Assembly: GCF_001719045.1 (NCBI RefSeq)
Contig: NZ_CP015423.1
Location: forward strand, 2,254,001 to 2,318,000
From: Paenibacillus polymyxa
GTDB lineage: Bacteria; Bacillota; Bacilli; Paenibacillales; Paenibacillaceae
Direction of reading: 5' to 3'
Length of the DNA: 64,000 nucleotides
Part shown: positions 1 through 10,300 of the stretch, piece by piece
Numbering within the stretch: the stretch's first letter is position 1
How the letters are laid out: every line of letters starts with the position of its first letter
The notes under the pieces: generated by a model
Databases searched by the model: none
Told to the model about the DNA's origin: nothing
What the model saw: only the letters and a program-made list of their open reading frames with translations
Made by a program: the position numbers and the translations under genes

Positions 1-26
1 ATCAATTTCACAATAAGAAAGGGTCC

Positions 27-116
27 ATGATGAAATTGATTCCCGATATGTTTGACAGGCCCGGCTGTACCAGCCCATCGTGCGATGTTCTTTGCATAAA
101 TTGTAACAGTTTGTAG
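27..116 (+). CDS. possible Cys-rich micro-ORF (29 codons)
   Basis: A short reading frame starts at one of two adjacent ATGs (27 and 30), preceded at about 7 bases by AGAAAGGG, which could serve as a ribosome site. The predicted peptide has a plain N-terminal half and a C-terminal half with four cysteines in the pattern C-x4-C-x3-C-x2-C, preceded by Pro-Gly. After the TAG the same frame stays open for 33 more codons (to 218), so this could also be a decayed or interrupted gene. I do not recognise the family. The upstream promoter region lies outside the window, and chance cannot be excluded for so short a frame. Confidence 0.25.
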   Translation: MMKLIPDMFDRPGCTSPSCDVLCINCNSL

Positions 117-235
117 GACATGCCGCAACACAAGCAGCCTCCAGATTTGCATCCGGTTAAAGATACCAAAACAATTGACGCACGAGATACACAACTTGGT
201 TATACTTATCCAAGTTGAATTTTCCTTACATTTAC

Positions 236-287
236 AAAAAAACATATAAAAGAGCCTTATCCCGCCAGATTCGCAAGGATAAGGCTC
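236..287 (-). terminator. intrinsic terminator of hpf
   Basis: An 11-bp perfect stem, GAGCCTTATCC (252-262) with GGATAAGGCTC (277-287), is followed on the minus strand by a T-rich run containing TTTTTTT. It lies about 90 bases past the hpf stop. A second small inverted repeat (CAACTTGG 192-199 / CCAAGTTG 210-217) sits beyond it and could act in the plus direction, but has only a weak T-run. Confidence 0.8.
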
Positions 288-379
288 GTGTTGTTTTCAT
301 TTTCCTAATATCCATGAAGCATGCTTCATTCGAAATCGTTCTATTCATTTTAAAATGTGAAAAGTTCCTACTTCACAGG

Positions 380-940
380 CTATTCCCGTTCGATCAGACC
401 GTATTTACCATCATTGCGCTTGTAAACTACGTTAACTTCTTCGTTGTCAATATTGGAAAATACAAAGAAATTATGTCCAACCATGTTCATTTGAAGAATA
501 GCTTCTTCCACATCCATAGGTTTCAATAAGAAACGCTTGGTGCGGACGACTTCCAGCTCATCCAGTTCTACATCCTCATCTTCAGCAACAGCCACGCCTC
601 CTGCCGGATCTTCCACAAAAAGGGTTTTCAAACTACCTTCCTGACGGAATTTTCGGTTTAGCTTGGTTTTGTGCTTGCGAATTTGCCGTTCAAGCTTGTC
701 TACCACGGCATCAATGGATGCATACATGTCATCGCTCTCGTCTTCGGCACGGAGTACAAGCCCCGGCAAAGGAATGGTTACTTCTACAGTGTGCAAATCT
801 CTGGTTGTGCTTAACGTTACACTTCCATCAGACGTCGGGGGTGCATCGAAATACTTTTCAAGTCTGCTGAATTTCTTATCAACGTAGTCCTTCAAAGCGT
901 CGGTAACCTCGATCTGTTGACCTCGTACTGTTAAGTTCAT
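380..940 (-). CDS. hpf: ribosome hibernation promoting factor, long form
   Basis: Long-form HPF (186 aa) binds the 30S decoding region and pairs 70S ribosomes into inactive 100S dimers in stationary phase. The N-terminal part (about residues 1-100) is the S30AE/YfiA fold, beginning MNLTVRGQQIEV, with the basic helix RQIRKHKTKLNRKFR near its end. The C-terminal part (about 125-186) is the dimerisation domain found only in long HPFs, with the VVRTKRFLLKPMDVEEAI and HNFFVF segments. I set the start at 940 because AAAGGAGG lies 6-7 bases upstream; an in-frame start 12 codons earlier would put that ribosome site inside the gene. It is transcribed alone from a promoter just upstream and ends in a strong terminator. 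In Bacillales secA usually follows downstream, here outside the window. Confidence 0.96.
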   Translation of the reverse strand: MNLTVRGQQIEVTDALKDYVDKKFSRLEKYFDAPPTSDGSVTLSTTRDLHTVEVTIPLPGLVLRAEDESDDMYASIDAVVDKLERQIRKHKTKLNRKFRQEGSLKTLFVEDPAGGVAVAEDEDVELDELEVVRTKRFLLKPMDVEEAILQMNMVGHNFFVFSNIDNEEVNVVYKRNDGKYGLIERE

Positions 941-964
941 AGGGCACGCCTCCTTTGCCCCTTC

Positions 965-994
965 AGTATAGCACATATGTTAACGCCAAGTAAA
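965..994 (-). promoter_or_regulatory. SigA-like promoter of hpf
   Basis: On the minus strand TTTACT (989-994) and TATACT (965-970) are separated by 18 bases. The predicted start leaves a leader under 20 bases, just enough for the AAAGGAGG ribosome site. In Bacillus hpf is also read by stress and sporulation sigma factors; I did not find a clear site for these. Confidence 0.5.
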
Positions 995-1374
995 AAAAGA
1001 ACCAACATTTCGAAGCTATTTTACAAAGTTCTTCTTTTTTCGCTAAAACGCTTCCCATAACGTCATTCTTTGAAAACAGGTCTGTTTAAATTTGACTTGC
1101 ATACATATGTGAATAATGAGTGCATATACGAATATTGCTCCGCTGACGTCATGACAAACAACTATTTTTGGCTTCATGCTAAGCGATTTTTATCGAAAAA
1201 GGGGGTGTCCCTTTCCCGCTTGACAGGTACATGGACTTGTGCGGTATGCAAGGCCTGGTTACAACCCAGACAATTTATACGAAAGGATTATTACACCCAG
1301 CCTAGCTGGCTCTTCCCTATACGGAGATCCCAAGATAACGGATTTGGAAGAGATGGAAAGTAGGAAGCTAATCC
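995..1374. other. intergenic region upstream of the giant DUF11 gene
   Basis: No gene is supported here. It must carry the plus-strand promoter of the 11-kb gene. Weak candidates are TTGACT near 1097 and TTGACA near 1223, but neither has a well-placed -10. CATACATA and CATATACG strings near 1101 and 1122 faintly resemble sporulation (SigE/SigK) -10 elements, without a convincing -35. An AAAAGAAC/GTTCTTCTTTT inverted repeat lies near 996-1040. Confidence 0.4.
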
Positions 1375-4300
1375 ATGGCTTTTATTCAGCGTTACGTAAC
1401 GAACCAGACGGGGGCTGTCACCTTTATAGGGAATACACTTGGGCTGGCACGCTCTAATTCGGTAGGAGTGCCGGGAACAACGACCAGCATTGGCGCGTTC
1501 ATCACAACCAATACAGCCTCTCGCTTCGGCACGTATCCATTTGGCACGACTTCTGCCTTTACCAGTAACTCATCGACAGCATTCCTTGTGCTCCCTGCGG
1601 GCAGTACGGTGCTGTACGCTGAGCTTATTTGGGGAGGAAGTTATGCCAACGGCAGTACCAATGTATTGTCCAGCACCAACAACCCGGTCACATTTCAGAC
1701 ACCTGCTTTATCTACTACGGTCAGTCCTGAATCTGCAACATCAGTCAACGTCACCAGTCTCAGTACCTATGTGAGAACAGCGAATGTCACAAATCTGGTC
1801 ATTCAAGGCGGTGCAGGGGCATACACGGTCGGAAATGTGACGGGCACCATCACGGTTCCCGATTCCACCAACACCAACCATGCCGGCTGGACGCTGGCTG
1901 TGGTGTACAATAACCCATCTCTGCCCTTCCGTAACCTGTCGCTACGCGTTGGTGGTGAAGGGGTCAGTACCGCTACAGGCTCGGTTAATGTGGTGGTGAG
2001 TGGCTTTGCCACGCCCGTACAGGGGACTTTGCGCGGTAGGGCGCTGATTAGCGCCCAAGAGGGTGACGTGGACATCACTGGTGACCGTGCGTTGTTTGGA
2101 CCTACCACATCCAGTTTGACTGCGTTGTCTGGGCCTAATAATTTTTCAACTAATTTTTTCGCTTCTCAAATAAACGGAGACGACGGTACATTGGTCATGA
2201 CCGGGACCTTCGGTACATTGGTCATGACCGGGACCTTCGGTACAACTAATGCCGTGAATGGGGCACCTGGAACGCAGGTGACGGGCGGAAGGCAAGGCTG
2301 GGACATTACCAATGTCGATATTTCCTCCACGCTGCTCAACAGCCAAACCACAGGCGTCCTCCAGCTGACAACAAATGGCGACATTTACACTGTAAATGCC
2401 AATGCCATTCAAATTGATATCAATGCTCCGCTGGTGACCCTGACCAAAACTGCCAGCTCTACAGGCTTGGTTATTGGCGATACAGTTACCTATACGGTTA
2501 ACATTTCGAATACGGGGCTCGTCAGTGCTTCCAACACAGTGCTTACCGATACCATACCAGCCGGGGCTACCTTCGTACCCGGCAGTGTTGTTGTCGCGGG
2601 CACAGCGCAGCCAACAGCCAATCCCGCTACAGGTATCACAGTGGGCAGTGTAGCTCCTGCTTCCACGGTAACCATTACATTCCGTGCAACCGTCACTTCA
2701 TTGCCAGCAAACACCCAGCTGGGCAATCAGGCATCGGCATCCTTTTCCTTTCAAACCGTGCCTGGAGGACCTGTCATTTCTGGCAACGTTCCGTCCAACA
2801 CTGCCAGTACACCAATCTATCAGCCTGTTATTGGGATTGTTAAAAGTGCCAATACAACGGCTGCTACAGTTGGAGATACGATTACGTACACGTTTCAGAT
2901 ATCCAACACAGGCAGCATTGCTGCAAATCTCAGCTTTTCGGAGAGCATTCCCGCCGGATCATCCTTCATACCGGGCAGTGTGACCATTGGTGGTTCTTCC
3001 GTGCCTGCTGCCAATCCCGCTACTGGTTTTTCAGTAGGAACGATTAATACAGGTGCTACTATACCCGTGACCTTCCAGACCCTCGTCAATGTGGTCCCCG
3101 CCTCTGGTAATCTGACCGATCAGGCGGCTTACACGTATACCTTCACACCGCCTGACGGACGTGTATTGAACGGAAGCGGGACATCCAACACGCTCACCAT
3201 TTCCGTATCCTCACCAAATGTGACCGTGACAAAAGCCTCTTCCCTGGCAGCAGCCGCAGTCGGAGAGACTGTTCAATTTACCATAACCGCCACAAACAAC
3301 GGAATCGCCAATGTGACCAATGTAGTCGTTACCGATCCGCTGCCAAGCGGAGTTGCCTTTGTACCTGGTAGCGACACCGTGAACGGAACTGCTTCTGCGA
3401 CTGCTACACCTGTGAATGGCATTCCGATCGGCACTTTAGCTCCAGGCGCATCGGTTACGGTTGTATTTCGGGCAGCCATTAATTCTCTGCCTTCTCCTAC
3501 ACAGATCAACAATCGTGCAACTGTCAGCTTCACTTCCGGGGCCTTTACCGGATCATCTTTGTCCAATCTTGTAACCATACCAGTCGTTATTGCAGCGCCG
3601 ACGATTACCAAAAGCGCCAGCTCCAACCGTGCCAGCGTTGGCGGGACGATTACTTATTCATTCCTCATCGCTAATACCGGAACAGCGGTATTAAACACGA
3701 CTTTGACGGAAACTGTACCGACAGGCTCCACCTTTATTCCCGGAAGCGTCATTGTCGGCGGGTCCTCAGTGCCAGGCGCCAATCCTAATACGGGAATTGC
3801 AGTGGGCACCGTAAGCCCTGGTGCACAAATTACAGTCTCATTCCGGACGACAGTGGATTCCCTACCACCCGGGGGTGGATTAAACGATCAGGGCCTGCTC
3901 CAATATTCATATCAGTTGCAAGACGGAAGAACCCTGTCGGGCTCACTTCTCTCCAATATTGTTTCCGTATCGATTTCGCTTCCCAACGTAGCAGTAACCA
4001 AGTCTGCGGGGTTCACATCCGTTAGTGTTGGCGAAATGCTGACCTACAGCGTGAACGCCGTAAATAACGGAATTGACCCCATCACAAACACCGTGATTAC
4101 CGATCCACTCCCCGGCAGCGTGTCATTTGTGCCCGGAAGCGTAACCGTCGGTGGTTCACCTGTGAGCACAGCCGACCCAAGAAGTGGCATTCCAGTCGGC
4201 ACCATTGGCGCAGGCGCATCCGTACAGGTGTCCTATGCTGTGCTGGTCAATGCCGTTCCGTCCGTACAGCCGCTGCAAAACACAGCCAGTGTCAGCTTCA

Positions 4301-7300
4301 CCAGCGGTGCTTTTACCGGAACATCCCAGACAAATACCGTCTCTGTGCCGGTTTATCAGCCTCGCATCAGTGTGGTCAAATCTGCAAATACAACAGCCGC
4401 TACGATAGGCGACACGATTCTGTACTCATTGTTGGTCACGAACAGCGGAAACTATAACGCATCTGTAACGCTGACAGATGCTATTCCTGCCGGGTCCACA
4501 TTTATGGAGAACAGCGTGGTAATCAATGGCGTTAGTCAGCCCGGAGCCAGTCCAGCAGCAGGTATTTTCATCGGAACCGTGTCGCCGCAAAGCCCTATCA
4601 CATTGACATTCCAAACTGTAGTGGCTTCTCTTCCAACACCATCCCAACTGACAGACCAGGCCACCGCCGCCATTTCCTTTACGTTGCCCGATGGGCGAGT
4701 GCGAACAGATAGCACATCGTCCAACGTGTTATCCATTCCTGTGTCAGCGCCGAATGTGTCCATTTCGAAGACTGCAGACCGTTCCACCGCCATTCCGGGT
4801 GATTCGGTGTTATACACCCTGACCGTACTCAACAACGGAATCCAGACCGTGAGCAATGTGGTCGTTTCCGATCCTATCCCGGCCGGCTCTCAATTCACTG
4901 CGGGTAGCGTAACGCTGAATGGCTCCACAATAGCCAGTGGAGATCCGTCTTTAGGTATCGTAATTGGGAGCATTGCCGCTGGAGGGGGAGCTACGATCAC
5001 TTTCAGGGCAACGGTATCCTCTCCATTGCCAAGTCCGCCGCAGCTCACCAATCAATCGCGTGTCAGCTACACCAGCGGTGCTTTTTCAGGCGTATCCGTA
5101 TCTAACCCGGTGACAGTGGCTTTGAACGCTCCGGTGTTAAGCGTAAGCAAAACCGCCGAGCCTATATCAGCCACAGTCGGAAACATCGTAACGTACTCTG
5201 TGGCAGTAACCAACAGCGGTAATATTGCAGCTGCTGCCACATTGATAGACAATATCCCCGCAGGCTCAGCACTGGTACCGAACAGTGTGGTTGTCAACGG
5301 TGTTCCTATTCCCGGTGCCAGTCCCGAAACAGGTCTGTCTATTGGCTCCATTGCACCTGGAGCCGTGACTCAAACAACTTTTCAGGTGGTGATTACTTCC
5401 GTGCCTTTACCTCCCCAACTCACCGACCAGGCGAATATCAGCTTTTCCTTTCAACCGCCGGATGGCCGGATTGTTAACGGCAATGTTTCGTCCAATATTG
5501 TCACAATTCCTGTATCATCACCCAATGTGCAGGTAAGTAAAAGTGCTTCGGTAGCTGACGCAGTTCCCGGCGATACAATAACTTATACCATTACAGCTAC
5601 CAATAGCGGAGTCCAAACCGTGACGGATGTTCGGGTAAACGATACGATCTCGTCGGGCTCCACTTTTGTTCCTGGCTCGGTTATTGTAAATGGAACGACA
5701 TTGCCGTCAGCCAGCCCCTTAACGGGGATTCCAATCGGTTCCGTCGCTGCTGGTGCGTCAACAACTGTCACCTTTTCCGTGTCTGTCAACAGCCTGCCTA
5801 CCCCACCTCAGCTGAGTGATCAGGCTACAGTTTCTTTTACCAGCGGTACACTGAATTTTACATCACTATCCAACACAGTTGTCGTCCTTGTTTACCAGCC
5901 TATTATCAGTCTTGTTAAAACCGCAAATACGAGTCAAGCAACGGTAGGCGACACCGTAGTCTATACACTCACCGCCCAAAATACAGGTAATCTAGCAGCG
6001 ACCGCCACCTTCACCGATGCCATTCCATCAGGCTCCTCCTTTATACCGAATAGCGTCACCGTGAACGGTCTGCCTGTTGCTGGAGCCAATCCTCAATCAG
6101 GGATAGTGGTCGGAAACATTGCAGCAGGGGCTTCTGTCGCCCTTACCTTTCAAGTGGTCATTAACGCTGTCCCTGCTGGTCTGGGCCTATTAAATCAAGG
6201 TTCGGCCACATTCACCTTCCAGCCACCTGACGGCCGCACATTAAATGGAAGCGCACAATCGAATCCGGTGTTCATTCCCGTATCCAATCCGAATGTCACC
6301 GTGACCAAAACGGTCAATCAGACCTCTGTAGCCTTCGGCGATACCATTACGTATACCATTAACGCAGTAAATAGCGGCATTACACCCGTAACGGGAACTG
6401 TCTTTATCGACCCGATTGCTGATGGCACTACTTTTATACCTAACTCCGTACAAGTCAATGGTGTCACTATACCGGGAGCCAACATCGCCACAGGCGTATC
6501 CGTAGGCACTGTCCCTGCTGCCAGCTCAGTAACGGTCACCTTCCAGACCACGGTAACATCCTTGCCAGCGTCAGGTTTGTCAACGGATCAGGCAACGGTC
6601 TCTTTTAATTCCGGGGCTTTCGCAGGTCAATCCGTCTCAAATCAGGTCAGCCTGCCTGTATTACAGCCGATCTTGAATGTGACCAATACCCTCAGTGCAG
6701 ATCGTGCAACCGTAGGGAATACACTTGGCTTTTTCATCACTGTAACCAATACCGGCAACGCGCCCGCAGAAACGGTCGTGCTTGATCTGTTGTCCAGCTC
6801 GCTTAGTCTGAATCAAAATAGCGTACTGGTCAACGGTTCGCCCATTCCCGGAGCAGACCCGATTACAGGCATTAATATCGGTTCAGTCGCCCCAGGTGCG
6901 ACGGTAACCGTCTCGTTTAGCGCCGTGGTCATATCAGTACCACCTGGCTCCATACTAACCAACCAGGCCACTGTGAACTACACGTTCCAGTTACCAGATG
7001 GACGAACGCTGACCGGAAATGGTGCAGCCCTACCTGTATCCATTCCGATCTCATCACCGAATGTTACCGCCACGAAGGCAGCTGATGTGGCTGTCGCTGT
7101 CGTGGGTGATTCTATCCCCTATGTCATAACTGCGTTCAATAACGGACTCGATCCGGTTACTAACGTAATCGTCACAGATTCCATTCCTTTTGGAACTGCC
7201 TTTGTCCCGGGCAGCGTTACAATCAATGGCACTCCTGTTGTTACAGCCAATCCGCAAAACGGCATTCCTGTCGGAACGCTTGGAGCTGGGGGCGGAGCCA

Positions 7301-10300
7301 CCATTCGCTTTTTGCTTAACGTACAATCACTGCCTTCGCCAGCGTCCATTACCAATGAAGCGACCGTCAGCTTTACTTCAGGTGTATTTAACGGATTTTC
7401 GGTATCCAATCCCGTTACCATCCCTGTGTATCAACCGATCGTCACTGTAACTAAAAGCGCGGGAACGGGAAGAGCTACGGTTGGAGATACTGTAACCTAT
7501 ACATTCTCCGTTACGAACTCTGGAAACATCGGCGCAGATACCGTCCTTAGTGATCCCATTCCGGCAGGGGCTGCTTTTATACCTAATAGTGTAGTGATCA
7601 ATGGCACCGCCGCACCTGGTTCAGATCCAAGTGTTGGGATTCCATTAGGTATCATAGGTGCAGCTACGACTGTCACTCTGACCTTTCAGGCAGTCATTAC
7701 CTCACTGCCCGCATCAGGTACATTGGTCAATCAGGCGACCGCAGCTTACAGCTACCAACCTCCAGATGGTCGTGTCCTGACTGGAAGTGCAGTATCTCCG
7801 TCTGTGACCGTCTCGGTCTCTTCGCCAGATGTGGACGTTATCAAAACAGCCTCCGCTACAGATGCCGTAGTCGGAGATACCATTACGTATACTGTGATTG
7901 CTACGAATAACGGAATCAGTCAAGTCGTCAATGCCGTTGTATCTGATCAACTGCCACCCGGTACCAGCTTTGTTCCGGGTAGCGTAACCGTGAATGGAAC
8001 TTCGGTGCCTGCTGCGTCGCCAAGCTCCGGTATCCCTGTGGGCACCATTGCTGTAGGTGGTTCGGCAGCAGTTACATTCCAGGTCTCCGTCGTTAGTCTG
8101 CCGCAACCGCCGCAAATAACCAATCAAGCGACCGTCAGCTTTACTTCGGGCGCGTTGACCTCGTCTTCGCAATCCGATCCGGTCACCTTGCCCGTTTATC
8201 AGCCGATCATCGGCCTGACCAAAACCGTCAATACCGTCAACACACAGATCGGATCAACATTGGTCTATACCCTGACGCTAACTAATACCGGAAATATTGC
8301 CGTTATACCTGTGCTGTCGGATAACATTCCTGCTGGCTCTGAACTACTGTCTAACAGCGTAGTCGTTAACGGCATCCTTGTACCGGGGGCTTCGCCAGTT
8401 ACAGGCATAACACTCGGATCACTGGCCCCTTCAGGCAGTATTACAGTGAGCTTCCAAACCATCGTCTCGTCTCTGCCAACTCCGCCTATATTGACCGACC
8501 AAGGGCAAGCGAACTTTACGTACTCACCGCCAGATGGTAGGGTGATGAGTGGTTCCGTCACATCCAATACAGTCAATGTTGCTGTGTCTGCACCTAATAT
8601 TCAGGTGATTAAAACATCCAGTCTGGCAGCCGCTGTAGTCGGAGATACGATCAGATATACACTGAGCATCACGAATAGCGGTGTGGATTCAGTCACAGAT
8701 ACTGTTGTAACCGATACAATTCCTGCAGGTACCTCCTTCGTTCCGGGCAGTGTCCTAATCGACGGAGTAGCCTTCCCTAATGCCTCTCCGGTTGCTGGAA
8801 TTGCCATTGGAAACGTCGCACCTGGAAATACATTCGTCGTCAGTTTCCAGACAACTGTCCAGTCTTTGCCGCAGCCACCACTGCTCACAGATATTGCAGC
8901 TGTCACATTTACTAGCGGAACGTTCACTGGCACTGCCTTTTCCGATCCACTCATCGTACCTGTGTTCCAACCGTTAATTGCAATTACTAAGGCATCCAGC
9001 ACTCTTAACGCCTCCGTCGGCGATACACTGACCTACACGATTACGGCCGTGAATAACGGCAATATTGCAGCAGCGCTTACCATCAGCGATAACATCCCGG
9101 CCGGATCGACTTTCCTTGCCAACAGTGTCAGCATTGCTGGCAGTCCGCAACCTGGATTGTCCATCGAAACTGGCGTTCCAGTTGGATCCGTGCTGCCAGG
9201 CGGAACGGTATCTGTAACGTTCCAAACCGTTATCAATACTCTGCCTAATCCACAGGTACTGGTCGATCAGGCATCAGGCTCATTCACTTTCCAACCACCA
9301 GATGGCAGAACTGTATCTGGATCTGCGGTATCCAATCTAGTTAGTATCTCTGTATCCTCACCAGACGTTAGCATCGTCAAAGGAACGACGGCTACCGACG
9401 CCATTATTGGCGATATCATCACCTACACACTGGCTGTCTCCAACAATGGGATCAGTACAGCCAGTAATATAGTGGTTTCAGATATGATTGCGGCGGGAAG
9501 CTCCTTTGTGAATGGCAGTGTTACCATAAATGGAACTTCCTTCCCTGATGGAAACCCTGGCTTTGGCATTGCCATCGGTACGCTCGCTCCAGGAGCTGTT
9601 ACTACCGTTACGTTCCAGGTTCGAGTCGACTTCTTGCCAACACCGGCACAATTAACTAATCAGGCATCCGTTAGCTTTACCAGCGGAGTATTTACTGGCA
9701 GCTCAACATCTAATGTGATAACCATTTCGGTCTTCCAGCCGATCCTGACAGCAGTCAAAACAAGCAATACCAATAATGCCACAGTCGGAGACATCATCAC
9801 TTACACGATTGTCGTATCCAACACGGGTAACATTGCAGCCTCGACTACTGTAAGTGACAATATTCCAGACGGCTCTGTATTCCTTCCGAACACAGTCTCG
9901 ATTAACGGCATTGCAGCTCCCGGTGCAAGCCCGGTTTCTGGCATCCCGACTCCAGCCATACCACCAGGACAATCGGCAACCGTCACTTTCCAAGTGCTGG
10001 TATCCTCCATCCCTGCAACCGTACTGCTGGTCGATCAGGCTGAGGTAGACTATCGCTTTAATGCACCAGATGGACGAGAGGCAGGCGGTTTCCATTTATC
10101 CAACATTGTTGAGGTAGCCGTGTCACCGCTAGACATCACATTAAGCAAAAGCGTAAGCTCACCTTTCGCCACTACTGGCGATACCTTGACGTATGAACTC
10201 GTGATCCTCAACGAGGATACGAATACCGTGCAAGATGCCCGTTTGCTGGACACTTTGCCAGAGGACATCGAGTTTATTACAGGTTCAGTTCAGATTAATG

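Noticed and set aside
215..529. 104-codon plus-strand frame overlapping hpf
   Set aside because: Antisense to the hpf C-terminus and its terminator; Phe/Lys/Ile-rich translation without features.
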